This document shows, one piece after another, positions 7,284 through 16,711 of a DNA stretch of 64,000 nt. This DNA is from Aromatoleum bremense (lineage in GTDB: Bacteria > Pseudomonadota > Gammaproteobacteria > Burkholderiales > Rhodocyclaceae): the NCBI RefSeq assembly GCF_017894365.1, contig NZ_CP059467.1, forward strand, positions 806,001 through 870,000, written 5' to 3'. Within the stretch, counting starts at the first letter, position 1. Each line of letters begins with the position of its first letter. A program made the position numbers and the translations under genes. The notes under the pieces are model-generated. The model searched no databases, was not told where the DNA came from, and saw only the letters and a program-made list of their open reading frames with translations.

Positions 7284-8363
7284 ATGAATCCTCTGCTCCG
7301 CGTACGCGCCGAAGGCCAGCAGGTCTGGCTCGACAACCTTTCCCGCACCCTTCTCAACGAAGGCCACCTTGCGCGGTTGATCGCCGCGGACGGCATCGCC
7401 GGCGTCACCACCAATCCGGCGATCTTCCACAAGGCCATCGCAGGCGGGCGCTACTACGAAGAAGACCTCGCCCGTCTCAAGGGCGAAGCGATCGACGCCG
7501 AAACCCGCTACGAGCGGCTCGTGATCCCGGACGTGCAGCGCGCCTGCGACCTGCTGCGCCCGCTGTTCGACGAGAGCGGCGGCAACGCCGGCTACGTGAG
7601 TCTCGAAGTATCCCCGGCGCTCGCGCACGACGCGGCGCGGACCGTCGCCGCCGGGATGCGCCTGAAACACGCGGTCGGGCGCGACAACGTGCTGATCAAG
7701 GTGCCCGCAACCCCCGCCGGTATCGAAGCCATCGAGCAGCTGACCGGACACGGAGTGAGCGTGAACGTGACGCTGATGTTCTCGCTGGCGCATGTCGACG
7801 CGGTCGCCGAAGCCTACCTGCGCGGCCTCGCGACCTGGCAGCAGGCGGGAGGCGAGGTGGGCCGCGTGATGTCGGTCGCGAGCCTGTTCCTGAGCCGCGT
7901 GGACACGCTGCTCGACAGTCAGCTCGGCGAGATCGGCAACGACGCGGCGCTCGCGCTGCGCGGGAAATCCGCCGTCGCGATGGCGAAGCTCGCGTACCTG
8001 CGTTATCGCGAACGCTTCCACGGTGCCGCGTTCGCCAGCCTGCGCAGTGCCGGCGCGCGGCCGCAGCTCATGCTTTGGGCGAGCACCGGGACGAAGAACC
8101 CTGCTTACAGCGACCTCATGTATGTCGAACCGCTGATCGGGCCGGAGACGGTCAACACGCTGCCCGACGCGACGCTCGCTGCGCTGCGCGACCACGGCAC
8201 TGTCGCCCGCACGCTCGACCGGGACGTCGATGCGGCGCAAGCGCAGTTCGCCGCACTGGAAGGGCTGGGCTTCGACATGACGGCGGCGGGGAAGCGCCTG
8301 CAGGACGAAGGACTGCGCCAGTTCGAAGAAGCCTTTGCCGGGCTTCTCGAGCTCACTGCCTGA
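7284..8363 (+). CDS. tal: Transaldolase
   Basis: The protein has 359 aa, the longer transaldolase form. It transfers dihydroxyacetone between sugar phosphates in the non-oxidative pentose phosphate pathway. Landmarks are the GVTTNPAIF motif near residue 40, the Schiff-base lysine Lys139 in NVLIKVPATPAG, and NVTLMFSLAHVDAVAEAY. WASTGTKNPAYSDLMYVE near the C-terminal side binds phosphate. Its end overlaps the convergent DUF3135 gene by 11 bp. It is probably transcribed alone. Confidence 0.93.
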   Translation: MNPLLRVRAEGQQVWLDNLSRTLLNEGHLARLIAADGIAGVTTNPAIFHKAIAGGRYYEEDLARLKGEAIDAETRYERLVIPDVQRACDLLRPLFDESGGNAGYVSLEVSPALAHDAARTVAAGMRLKHAVGRDNVLIKVPATPAGIEAIEQLTGHGVSVNVTLMFSLAHVDAVAEAYLRGLATWQQAGGEVGRVMSVASLFLSRVDTLLDSQLGEIGNDAALALRGKSAVAMAKLAYLRYRERFHGAAFASLRSAGARPQLMLWASTGTKNPAYSDLMYVEPLIGPETVNTLPDATLAALRDHGTVARTLDRDVDAAQAQFAALEGLGFDMTAAGKRLQDEGLRQFEEAFAGLLELTA

Positions 8364-8685
8364 GCTTCGGGCCTCGCCCGTTCGCCCAGCCGTCCGGCCG
8401 CACCGCTTTCGGTATCTCACCGAGCGCCCGCAGCCGCTCGCATTGCAACTGGAGCAGTTCCAGCCGCTCCCTCATCATCGCGCACAGCACGCCGGTTGCC
8501 CGCAACGGGCCGCCGGCGCTCGCCCGGATGCAGTCGATCCTGCGCTGAAGCTCCCGTAACCGGCCGCGTTCGGCCGCCGGATGGGCCGCGATGAACTGCT
8601 CGATGACCTCGGAGCGGGCGCGAAAGAACGCTTCCGGATCCCGCTGCGCGAGACTGCTCCAGTACCCGAAATCGAAGCCGGCCAT
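8353..8685 (-). CDS. DUF3135-type small protein
   Basis: The protein has 110 aa from the ATG at 8685 (MAGFDFGYW...). It is charged, mostly helical, and has an Arg/Glu-rich central region (LRELQRRIDCIRAS). The pattern of a 'FDFxxWxxLAxxDPxxFxxxR' N-terminus matches DUF3135 proteins, whose function is unknown. A longer reading frame reaching 8751 has no ribosome site and is not conserved-looking. It overlaps the end of tal convergently and lies downstream of cheA on the same strand, but with a gap of about 120 bp it may not be part of that operon. Confidence 0.72.
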   Translation of the reverse strand: MAGFDFGYWSSLAQRDPEAFFRARSEVIEQFIAAHPAAERGRLRELQRRIDCIRASAGGPLRATGVLCAMMRERLELLQLQCERLRALGEIPKAVRPDGWANGRGPKLRQ

Positions 8686-8806
8686 GACGCCCCTCCAGCA
8701 CGGCGATGGCCATGCATGTTTCATCGTAGGCAGCAGGAGGGGGTGACGCAAGCGCAGCTGCGTCCGGCCTGCGCGTTTGGCCGCGCGGGCGAAAAACGAG
8801 CTCGGC

Positions 8807-10717
8807 TCAGGCAGCGACGGCGTGCTGCGGGGTCAGCGCCAGACGGGCCATGCCGCGGAAGTCTCCGGAACTGCCGAGCAGTTCCTTCATGTCGAGGATC
8901 AGCACGATCTGGCCGTTCGAAAGCGTCGTCACGCCGGCGACACCTTTCGGCCTGAAATCGTCGAGCGACTTGATGACGGCGTCTTCGCGGCCGGCGAAGC
9001 TGTCGATCGCGAGAATGAAGGACAGTTCGGCGGCCTGCATCAGCACGCCATACCCGGGCGCCCGCTCGAGCGGCCAGCCCAGCATGCCGGCCAGAGGCAG
9101 GATCGGCAGCACTTCGCCGCGCACCACCATCGTCGCGCGTCCGCCCACTTCCTGGACCTCGCGCATGTCGATCGGCAGGATTTCCCTGACCATCGACAAC
9201 GGCACCGCGAACGGCTGCTCGCCCAGCCGCACCAGCAGGACCGGCAGGATCGCCAGCGTCAGCGGCAGGCTGATGACGAAGGTAGTGCCCTTGCCGAGCT
9301 GCGACTTGATCTCGATGCTGCCGTTGAGCTTCTGGATGTTCGTCCGCACGACGTCCATCCCGACCCCGCGGCCCGAAACATCGGACACCTGCGACGCCAT
9401 CGAGAATCCGGGCAGGAACACCAGATTGAAACTCTGGCGCTCGTCCATTGTGTTCGATTCCTCATCGGTGATGAGACCCTTCTCCAGCGCCTTCGCGCGC
9501 AGTCGCTCGGGGTTCATGCCACGCCCGTCGTCGGCGACGAGCAGGATGATGTGATCGCCCTCCTGGCGCGCCTCGAGACGCACCATCGACTTTTCCGGCT
9601 TGCCGTTGGCGATGCGTTCAGCCGGATCCTCGACGCCGTGGTCGACGGCGTTGCGAATCAGATGGATGATCGGGTCGGCCAGATCCTCGATCATCGTCTT
9701 GTCGATTTCGGTTTCCTCGCCGTCGAGCACCAGTTCGACGTCCTTGCCCATGTTCCGTGCAAGATCGCGCGCGATTCGCGGGTATTTCTGGAACAGCCGG
9801 CCGACCGGCTGCATGCGGGTTTTCATCACGGCGTTCTGCAGGTCCGAGACGAGCAGGTCGAGCTGGCTGACTGCGAGGTCGAGCGAATGCAGTGTCTCGG
9901 TATCGTTGCGGCCGCTCAGGATGTCGCTGCGCAGCGCGTTGAGCCTGTTCTTCGTCAGGCCGATCTCGCCCGACAGGTTCAGCACCTGGTCGAGCCGCGT
10001 GGTATCGACACGGATCGAGTTGTCGCGCTGCTTCTCGATGTCGCGCCGCCCGGCCGGAGCCGCAGTATCGGGCTTGTCGTTCCCACGCCGGCCGATCGCG
10101 GCCTGGATGACTTCCTCCGGCGGCCTGGCCGGCTGCGCGGGGACGATCACCGCCGGTTTGACTGCCCCGGGTGTGCGGGCCGGCAAACCGGTGACCACAC
10201 CGTGCAGCGCTTCCCAGTCCGGCTCCCCGCGCTGCGAGACGTCCGCACGCCCCGCCCGCGCAGGCTCCCCAGCGGGAGCCCGCGGCGGCTCAACAGAGGG
10301 AGCCCGCGGCGTTGCCGCCGAAAGGTCTCCCGCGATCGCCTGCTTCAAGCGCGCAATCAGCGCCGGCTCGGCCGGGGCGGGCTGGGCATTGTGCGCGAGG
10401 TGCGAGAACATCGCACGTACGGTTCCCGTGGCTTCGAGGATCACGTCCATGACTTCGGGCGTGACCTGCACCGCGCCAGTGCGAAGATTGTCGAACAGGT
10501 TCTCGGTCAGGTGGCACAGCGTCACCAGTTCGGCAGCATTGAGGAAGCCTGCCCCGCCCTTGATCGTGTGGAAGCCGCGGAATATCTCGTTCAGCAAGCC
10601 GCGGTCGTCGGGTGCCCGCTCCAGATCGACGAGCTTGTTATCGACACCGGACAGCAGATCCCCGGCCTCGATCAGGAAATCCTGCAGGAGATCTTCCATT
10701 CCCGCGAAGTCACTCAT
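8807..10717 (-). CDS. cheA: Chemotaxis histidine kinase CheA
   Basis: The protein has 636 aa. It autophosphorylates in response to receptors and passes phosphate to CheY. Domain order: P1 Hpt with phospho-acceptor His50 (GFHTIKGGAGF); a Pro/Ala-rich linker (130-235) in place of an obvious P2 docking domain; P3 dimerisation (about 236-300); P4 HATPase with the N box HLIRNAVDHG (Asn356) and VADDGRGM; and a P5 CheW-like domain (LPVLLVRLGEQPFAVP). It is the last gene of the motA-to-cheA operon, downstream of cheZ. No cheW is present in the cluster, so the two CheV proteins may supply the receptor-coupling role. Confidence 0.96.
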   Translation of the reverse strand: MSDFAGMEDLLQDFLIEAGDLLSGVDNKLVDLERAPDDRGLLNEIFRGFHTIKGGAGFLNAAELVTLCHLTENLFDNLRTGAVQVTPEVMDVILEATGTVRAMFSHLAHNAQPAPAEPALIARLKQAIAGDLSAATPRAPSVEPPRAPAGEPARAGRADVSQRGEPDWEALHGVVTGLPARTPGAVKPAVIVPAQPARPPEEVIQAAIGRRGNDKPDTAAPAGRRDIEKQRDNSIRVDTTRLDQVLNLSGEIGLTKNRLNALRSDILSGRNDTETLHSLDLAVSQLDLLVSDLQNAVMKTRMQPVGRLFQKYPRIARDLARNMGKDVELVLDGEETEIDKTMIEDLADPIIHLIRNAVDHGVEDPAERIANGKPEKSMVRLEARQEGDHIILLVADDGRGMNPERLRAKALEKGLITDEESNTMDERQSFNLVFLPGFSMASQVSDVSGRGVGMDVVRTNIQKLNGSIEIKSQLGKGTTFVISLPLTLAILPVLLVRLGEQPFAVPLSMVREILPIDMREVQEVGGRATMVVRGEVLPILPLAGMLGWPLERAPGYGVLMQAAELSFILAIDSFAGREDAVIKSLDDFRPKGVAGVTTLSNGQIVLILDMKELLGSSGDFRGMARLALTPQHAVAA

Positions 10718-10814
10718 GACGTTCTCGCATTATCGTTGCAGACTGCCGGGACGAAAGTCGCGGCGCGGCATATCGTCGCATCAAACGGCGGTTGCCCGCC
10801 GCCACCTTTGGTTT

Positions 10815-11663
10815 TCAGAAACCGAGGCTGTCGAGCAGGTCGTCGACCTGCTCCTGGGTCGTCACAACGTCGTCGCGTCCCTCGGAACTGATCACAGGGC
10901 CGTTGAGCAGGTTGCCGTGCCTATCGCCCCGCATCTGGGGCGGCGTCACTTCCAGCAGCACCTGGAGCAGTTCGGTTTCGAGTTTCTGCGCAAGATCCAC
11001 GACCTTCTTGATGACCTGCCCGGTCAGGTCCTGGAAATCCTGGGCCATCATGATTTCCATCAGCTGTTCGTTCGTCGCCCGGCTGTTCCTGGCGACTTCG
11101 CCGAGAAAATCCCGCGTGTTGCCCGACAGCGCCTTGAACTCGTCGACCGACAGTTCGTTTGCGAACAGTTTGTCCCACTGCGCCTCCAGGTTTCGCGCAT
11201 CGGCATGCATCCTGTTCTGTATCGGCTGCGCGATGTCGGTCGCGTTCAACACCCGGCTTGCCGCCTGTTCGGTCATTTGCGCGATATAGCTGAGCCGCTC
11301 GCGGGCGTCCGGAATCGCCTGCACCGCCTCCTGGAGCAGGCCGTCTGAACCCAGCGCGCGCAACGTGTTGTGCACCTGGCGCGTCATCTGGCCAATCCGT
11401 GTGAATACGGCATCGCAGCTGTGTCCGGGGAGTGCGGGTGGCGGGTCGATCCTTTTCGGCGCCGGCTCGCAGCTGACGGCAGCATCGAACTGCGCGGCGA
11501 CCGCATCGAACAAGGATTGCAATTCGTCGTCGTCACCGCTCGATGCGCCGGGATCGGCAACGACCTTGAATTCCGATTTCGCCGGACCGGATGCGATGCT
11601 GTCGAACAAGGCCTGGAGATCATCAGAATCACCGGTCTCGTCGAGCTTCAGCTTTTTCGCCAT
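10815..11663 (-). CDS. cheZ: CheY-P phosphatase CheZ
   Basis: The protein has 282 aa, somewhat longer than the roughly 214 aa of E. coli CheZ because of an acidic N-terminal extension. The catalytic motif MAQDFQDLTGQVIKK carries the conserved Asp and Gln that dephosphorylate CheY-P. The extreme C-terminus (QVDDLLDSLGF) is the CheY-binding peptide, almost identical to that of enterobacterial CheZ. Two internal segments of the N-terminal region (DDLQALFDSIA and DELQSLFDAVA) look like copies of that kind of peptide. They could add CheY docking sites, which is inference. Confidence 0.95.
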   Translation of the reverse strand: MAKKLKLDETGDSDDLQALFDSIASGPAKSEFKVVADPGASSGDDDELQSLFDAVAAQFDAAVSCEPAPKRIDPPPALPGHSCDAVFTRIGQMTRQVHNTLRALGSDGLLQEAVQAIPDARERLSYIAQMTEQAASRVLNATDIAQPIQNRMHADARNLEAQWDKLFANELSVDEFKALSGNTRDFLGEVARNSRATNEQLMEIMMAQDFQDLTGQVIKKVVDLAQKLETELLQVLLEVTPPQMRGDRHGNLLNGPVISSEGRDDVVTTQEQVDDLLDSLGF

Positions 11664-11696
11664 TATCGGATTCCCTATTCATTCAGGCAGCGCCAT

Positions 11697-12098
11697 TCAG
11701 GCAACCGCTTTCTTGCCAATTTTTTCGAAGATCTTCTCGAGCTTTTCGGCCATCGTCGCCGCCGTGAACGGTTTCACGATGTAGCCGCTCGCACCCGCCT
11801 GTGCGGCCGCGATGATGTTTTCCTTTTTCGCTTCGGCGGTGACCATCAGCACCGGCAGGTGCCGCAGATGGGGCGTCTGGCGGATCGTCTGCAGCAGCGT
11901 CAGGCCGTCCATGTTCGGCATGTTCCAGTCGGTGACGACGAAGTCGAACGACGCGTTGTTGAGCTTCTGCAGCGCGACCGCACCGTCCTCGGCCTCGTCC
12001 ACGTTCGTGAATCCGAGTTCCTTGAGGAGGTTGCGCACGATGCGGCGCATGGTCGAAAAATCGTCGACGACGAGAAATTTCATCTTGGGGTCGGACAT
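11697..12098 (-). CDS. cheY: Chemotaxis response regulator CheY
   Basis: A single receiver domain of 133 aa. The acidic pocket is Asp12-Asp13, the phosphorylation site is Asp57 ([12 protein letters not shown]), and the switch Thr ([11 protein letters not shown]) and Lys (YIVKPF) are in place. CheY-P binds the flagellar motor switch. It is encoded between cheV and cheZ in one transcription unit. Confidence 0.96.
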   Translation of the reverse strand: MSDPKMKFLVVDDFSTMRRIVRNLLKELGFTNVDEAEDGAVALQKLNNASFDFVVTDWNMPNMDGLTLLQTIRQTPHLRHLPVLMVTAEAKKENIIAAAQAGASGYIVKPFTAATMAEKLEKIFEKIGKKAVA

Positions 12099-12133
12099 CC
12101 TGTTCTCCGTATTCGTCTCGCAGCCGGCCCGGC

Positions 12134-13084
12134 CTAGTGCCCCTTCGACAACAAGGGGCGCAGCGTATCGGCCAGCGCGTCAGCGTCGAATTTTGCCACG
12201 TATGCATCGACACCGACCTGTTTTCCCATGGCGCGATTCGCCTCCGATGACAACGACGAATGCATGACGACGGGAATGCCGTTGAAGCGCGCGTCGGCCT
12301 TGATGTTGCGCGTCAGCACATAGCCGTCCATCTCCGGCATTTCGGCATCCACCAGTATGAGGTCGAGTTCTTCCCCCACCTGGCGCCCGCACTGCTGCGC
12401 GTGGCTCGCGATGCCCTGCAGCCGTGTCCAGGCCTCGAGCCCATTGACCGCATGCTTGTGCTTGACGCCGAGCTTGTCGAGGACCTCGGCGATCTTGCGC
12501 CGCGCCACGCCCGAGTCGTCGACGAAGAAAATGTCGTATTCATGGCCGCCGGCGATCGGCGAAATATTCCCGACGACCGCGTCGCCGAACGTCGTCGCCA
12601 GCACCGTCTCGACGTCGACGATCGAAACGAGCTTGCCGTCGGGCGACTCGGTGATCGCGGTGATGTAGCTTTGCACATTGCTCGACACGTTGTCCGGCGC
12701 GCGGACCTTGTCCCATTCGACACGAATGATGCGATCCACGCTGTCGACGAGGAATCCGAGCGTGCGCTTGCTGTATTCGGTCACCATCATCGAGCCGCCG
12801 AGCGGCGCGCCGGGCCGGGCAAGGCCGAGGATCTTTGCCAGCGACAGAACCGGGATCACGTTGCCTCGCAGCGAGATCAGCCCTTCGACGCCGACGGGCA
12901 TGTTCGGCGTGCGCGTGATGAAGGGCGCGGTGCAGACCTCGCGGACCTTGAACACGTTGATGCCGAAGGTTTCGCCGGTTCCCAGCGAAAACAGCAGGAT
13001 TTCCATGCGGTTCGAACCGGCGAGGCCGGTGCGTCCATCGACGACGTTCAGCAGGCCGCTCTCGTCGGGATTGAAACTCGACAT
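12134..13084 (-). CDS. cheV: CheV coupling protein (second of two)
   Basis: The product has 316 aa from the ATG at 13084, which has GGGAG 7 nt upstream. The N-terminal CheW-like domain (about 20-160; [26 protein letters not shown]) couples receptors to CheA. The C-terminal receiver has FFVDDSG and phospho-site [16 protein letters not shown]. The gene sits 14 bp downstream of the other cheV, and the paralogues align along their length, pointing to a tandem duplication that has since diverged. The receiver may give phosphorylation-dependent adaptation. Confidence 0.93.
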   Translation of the reverse strand: MSSFNPDESGLLNVVDGRTGLAGSNRMEILLFSLGTGETFGINVFKVREVCTAPFITRTPNMPVGVEGLISLRGNVIPVLSLAKILGLARPGAPLGGSMMVTEYSKRTLGFLVDSVDRIIRVEWDKVRAPDNVSSNVQSYITAITESPDGKLVSIVDVETVLATTFGDAVVGNISPIAGGHEYDIFFVDDSGVARRKIAEVLDKLGVKHKHAVNGLEAWTRLQGIASHAQQCGRQVGEELDLILVDAEMPEMDGYVLTRNIKADARFNGIPVVMHSSLSSEANRAMGKQVGVDAYVAKFDADALADTLRPLLSKGH

Positions 13085-13098
13085 ATCGGTGCTCCCTC

Positions 13099-14067
13099 TC
13101 AACATGCCCGGGACGAGGCGCCGCCCTCGACAAGCAGGCGGCGCAGTGTCTGCGCGAGGCGCCGGGGTTCGAATTTGGCCACGTATTCATCCACCCCGAC
13201 GGATTTCCCGAGTTGCTGGTTGGACATCCCGGACAACGACGAATGCATGAGAACCGGGACCCCGTCGAAGCGCGAGTCGGACTTGATCATCTTGGTCAGG
13301 ATGTAGCCGTCCATTTCGGGCATTTCGACATCGGTCAGCACGAGGCCGACCAGTTCGCTGACCTTGCGTCCCGTCGCGTCGGCATGCATCGCGATCTTCT
13401 GCAGTTCCTGCCACGCCGCCCGGCCGTTGATCGATCCAACATAGGGCACCCCGAGCGCCTCGAGCGTGCGTTCGATCTGCTTGCGGGCGACCGACGAGTC
13501 GTCGGCGAAATAAACCGTCTGCGCCGCGTCGTCGAGCGGTTCGATGCCCCGGAACAACAAGGGATCGTCCTGGGTCGTCGTTTCCGACAGCACTTTCTCG
13601 ACGTCGAGCATCATCACCAGCCTCTCGCCAGGCAGCTCGGTCACGGCGGTCACCAGGCCGCCGAGGTTCGCGGTCAGCATATCCGGCGGAACCCTCATCT
13701 GCGCCCAGTCGAGCCGCAGGATCGTGTCGACGGCCTCGACGAGGAAGCCCTGGGTGTGGCCGTTGTATTCAGTCACGATCATGATGTCGCGCCGCGCCTC
13801 GGCGCCTATCCCGGCATATCTGGCGAGATCGACGACCGGCACCAGTACGCCGCGCAGGCTCACCATCCCCTCGACCGACGCGGGCATCTCGGGCGCGGCG
13901 GTGATGGCCGGCGTGCGCATGACTTCCCGCACCTTGAACACGTTGATGCCGAAAGTTTCCCGACGGCCGGTACGCGCGTCGGTCCCCAGCGTGAACAACA
14001 GGATCTCCAGCTTGTTCGTGCCGGCGAGCCGTGTGCGCGCTTCGATATTCCTGAATAGTTCGGACAT
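13099..14067 (-). CDS. cheV: CheV coupling protein (first of two)
   Basis: The protein has 322 aa with the same architecture as its neighbour: a CheW-like domain ([30 protein letters not shown]) then a receiver (YFADDSSVARKQ, phospho-site [16 protein letters not shown]). It differs by a short insert (DARTGRR) before the ETFGI motif. It is separated from the upstream cheB by 108 bp and from the second cheV by 14 bp. With no cheW in the cluster, one or both CheV proteins probably serve as the scaffold. Confidence 0.93.
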   Translation of the reverse strand: MSELFRNIEARTRLAGTNKLEILLFTLGTDARTGRRETFGINVFKVREVMRTPAITAAPEMPASVEGMVSLRGVLVPVVDLARYAGIGAEARRDIMIVTEYNGHTQGFLVEAVDTILRLDWAQMRVPPDMLTANLGGLVTAVTELPGERLVMMLDVEKVLSETTTQDDPLLFRGIEPLDDAAQTVYFADDSSVARKQIERTLEALGVPYVGSINGRAAWQELQKIAMHADATGRKVSELVGLVLTDVEMPEMDGYILTKMIKSDSRFDGVPVLMHSSLSGMSNQQLGKSVGVDEYVAKFEPRRLAQTLRRLLVEGGASSRAC

Positions 14068-14175
14068 TTGGCTCTCCGCAAGATGCGGGTATATGTTCCG
14101 GCAACGGGTTCGTGCCGCGGGGTTGGGATGGATAACGTCAATGGCGGCCGATTCTTGAGGGCTGATGCGCGCGGT

Positions 14176-14772
14176 TTATTGCGGCGCCGTGTTCGGCCCG
14201 GCGCGCTGCAGGATGTGCAGCGCGATGGCCTTGAGCGGGACGACTTCGCGTGCGGCGCCAATACTCGCTGCCTCCCGCGGCATGCCGTACACGACGCACG
14301 AGTCGTGATCCTGGGCGATCGTCCATGCCCCCGCGTGGCGCATCTGCAGCAACCCCTGTGCGCCGTCCTTGCCCATCCCCGTGAGCAGGACTCCGATCGC
14401 CGCGGTGCCGACTTGCGCCGCTGCCGAGCGGAACAGCACGTCGACCGAGGGGCGGTGGCGATTGACGGCTTCGTCCCGCGACAGCACGCACTGGAAGCCG
14501 CCCCCGGTACGCCGGATCGCGAGATGGGAATGGCCCGGCGACAGATACACGTTTCCCGCCAGCACGGGCTCGCCGTCCTCGGCCTCCTTCACGGTCGGCG
14601 CGCACAGTCCGTCGAGCCGGCGGGCGAAGGAAGAGGTGAAGATTTCCGGCATGTGCTGCACGATCAGGATCGGCGGCGAGCGTTCGGGCAGCCCGACAAG
14701 GATCTCCTTGATGGCTTCGGTGCCCCCCGTCGAGGCCCCGATGAAGACGATGCGCGCCGCGCCACTGCGCAT
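14176..14772 (-). CDS. cheB: CheB-type methylesterase domain without receiver
   Basis: The product has 198 aa, only the catalytic half of CheB, which is normally about 350 aa. The serine-hydrolase residues are present: Ser14 in [10 protein letters not shown], His in VQHMP and Asp in [10 protein letters not shown]. It would demethylate (or deamidate) receptor glutamates opposite CheR. The start is uncertain. The ATG at 14772 has a GAGG 11 nt upstream; another ATG at 14802 would overlap the cheR stop but lacks a ribosome site. Upstream sequence in this frame is inside cheR, so the receiver has not simply been missed. Regulation by CheA phosphorylation cannot work in the usual way. Confidence 0.87.
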   Translation of the reverse strand: MRSGAARIVFIGASTGGTEAIKEILVGLPERSPPILIVQHMPEIFTSSFARRLDGLCAPTVKEAEDGEPVLAGNVYLSPGHSHLAIRRTGGGFQCVLSRDEAVNRHRPSVDVLFRSAAAQVGTAAIGVLLTGMGKDGAQGLLQMRHAGAWTIAQDHDSCVVYGMPREAASIGAAREVVPLKAIALHILQRAGPNTAPQ

Positions 14773-14785
14773 TGCCGTGCCGGCC

Positions 14786-15613
14786 TCAGGCGCGGCTTGC
14801 ATCGACGCACTGATAGACCGTACGGCCCATCGAACGGAACAGGTCGACCGCGTGCAGGAAGCTCTCGGAGTGGCCGGCGAAGAGCGCTCCATCCTGGCGC
14901 AGCAAAGGCACAAAGCGCTTGAGGATCGTGTACTGCGTCGGCTTGTCGAAGTAGATCATGACGTTGCGGCAAAAAATCGCGTCGAGCGGCCCCTGCACGA
15001 GCCAGTTGGCTTCGAGCAGGTTGATGCGGCGGAAACTCAGCAGGCGCTGCAACTCCGGGCGCACCTGCAGTTCCCCGGGCAGTCCGTCGGCCGGGCGGAC
15101 GAAGTAGCGCCGCAACCGCTCCGCCGACAGGCGTTCGAGGCGATCCTGTCGATACCGGCCGCGCTGCGCCTGGGCGAGCACGCTGGTATCGATGTCGCTC
15201 GCGAGGATCTGCACCGGAGGGCTCAGCGTGTCGAACGCCTCGCATGCGGTGATCGCGAGCGAATACGGCTCCTCGCCGGTGGAAGCGGCGTTGCACCAGA
15301 TCCTGATCGTGCGCTTTTCCTCGATGCCGCGCAGCCGCTGGGCAAGCAGGTCGAAATGGTGGGGTTCGCGGAAGAACGAGGTGAGGTTCGTCGTCAGCGA
15401 ATTGACGAAGACCTCCCATTCCGGGCGATCGCGCTCGAGCCGGACGAGATATTCCGCGAAAGTCCGGTCGCCGCACGCCCGCAGGCGCCGGGCGAGGCGG
15501 CTGTACACCATGTCATGCTTGGCCGGCGACAGCGCGATGCCGGCGTGGCTGTGGATCAGCGCCCGGATGCGGTCGAAATCCGTCGTCGTGAACAGGAATT
15601 CGCGGTCGCGCAT
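14786..15613 (-). CDS. cheR: Chemotaxis methyltransferase CheR
   Basis: The protein has 275 aa. It methylates receptor glutamates using S-adenosylmethionine. An N-terminal helical CheR_N domain (to about residue 75) precedes the Rossmann methyltransferase domain with [29 protein letters not shown] (SAM loop) and [11 protein letters not shown]. It is encoded between motB and cheB and is the first che gene of the operon. Confidence 0.95.
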   Translation of the reverse strand: MRDREFLFTTTDFDRIRALIHSHAGIALSPAKHDMVYSRLARRLRACGDRTFAEYLVRLERDRPEWEVFVNSLTTNLTSFFREPHHFDLLAQRLRGIEEKRTIRIWCNAASTGEEPYSLAITACEAFDTLSPPVQILASDIDTSVLAQAQRGRYRQDRLERLSAERLRRYFVRPADGLPGELQVRPELQRLLSFRRINLLEANWLVQGPLDAIFCRNVMIYFDKPTQYTILKRFVPLLRQDGALFAGHSESFLHAVDLFRSMGRTVYQCVDASRA

Positions 15614-15630
15614 GCTTGTCGTCGATGGGC

Positions 15631-16641
15631 TCAGGGTTGCAGGGCGGCACGCGCCCGTCCGGCCGGCATCGCGGAGGCCGCCCCGATATCGCGGCGGAGC
15701 TTCTCGTCGTCGACGGGCATTGTCGCGCCGACGTCGAGCAAACCGCGCTGCGCCCGCACCGCCTCTTCGGTCTTCCGGTTCATGACGACGATGCTGATAC
15801 GGCGGTTGGTTGGATCAAACAGGTCGTCCTCCTTCATGGGCACCGTCTCGGCCAGGCCGACTACCCGGATCACCTTCCCCGGCTCCAGTCCGCCGGCGAC
15901 CAGTTCCCGGCGCGACGCGTTCGCACGGTTGCTCGACAGCTCCCAGTTCGAGAAGCCGCGCTCGCCACCGGCGTATTTCGCGGCATCGGTATGGCCGGAG
16001 AGGCTGAGCCGGTTCTGCACGTCATTGAGCGCCCGTCCGATCGCCCGCAACAGGTCGCGGGTGTAAGGCTGCAGCGCATCGCTCGCGGTATTGAACATCG
16101 GCCGATTCTGCTCGTCAACGAGCTGGATGCGCAGCCCTTCGGACGTGATGTCCATCAGGATCTGGTTGCGAAAGCTGCGCAGCTTCGGGTCGGCCTCGAC
16201 GATCGCCTCGATGCGGCCTTTCAGGTCGATCAGCCGCGCCCGCTCGCGCATTGCTTCCGCCCCTTCGTTATCGCCCTCCAGTCGCTGGATCTCGCGTCCC
16301 TTCGCCGCATCGAGGTTGATCGAACGGCGCTCGTCGACGTCGCCGCGCTTGCGCTGTCCGAGGGAACGGGAGAGGTCTTCGCCGCCGCCCTTGATGACGC
16401 TTGAACTGTCGCCCGATCCGCTTCCGCCCTGCATCGCGATTTTCAGCGGATTCTGGAAATGGTCAGCGATCCCCTCGAGGTCGCCCTGCGCGGTCGAGCC
16501 GAGGAGCCACATCAGCAGGAAGAAAGCCATCATCGCGGTGACGAAGTCCGCGTACGCGATCTTCCATGCGCCGCCGTGCGCTGCCGCCGCGACCTTGTTG
16601 ATGCGCTTGACGACGATAGGTTGTTGCGTATCGTCGCTCAC
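15631..16641 (-). CDS. motB: Flagellar motor stator protein MotB
   Basis: The product has 336 aa from a GTG at 16641 with GAGG 9 nt upstream; the longer ATG frame lies inside motA and is rejected. One transmembrane helix (about 33-50, FVTAMMAFFLLMWLLG) follows the proton-channel Asp32 in AYADFVTA, the same residue number as in E. coli. A plug/linker region leads to an OmpA/MotB peptidoglycan-binding domain (LSLSGHTDAAKY, NWELSSNRAN). It pairs with MotA, encoded 70 bp upstream. Confidence 0.95.
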   Translation of the reverse strand: MSDDTQQPIVVKRINKVAAAAHGGAWKIAYADFVTAMMAFFLLMWLLGSTAQGDLEGIADHFQNPLKIAMQGGSGSGDSSSVIKGGGEDLSRSLGQRKRGDVDERRSINLDAAKGREIQRLEGDNEGAEAMRERARLIDLKGRIEAIVEADPKLRSFRNQILMDITSEGLRIQLVDEQNRPMFNTASDALQPYTRDLLRAIGRALNDVQNRLSLSGHTDAAKYAGGERGFSNWELSSNRANASRRELVAGGLEPGKVIRVVGLAETVPMKEDDLFDPTNRRISIVVMNRKTEEAVRAQRGLLDVGATMPVDDEKLRRDIGAASAMPAGRARAALQP

Positions 16642-16711
16642 GGCCGGGCGCCTCCACGTCGCGCAGAGGCCGGGCGAGGCGTGAGGCGCGGCAAGCTCGT
16701 CATTGCGGCCG

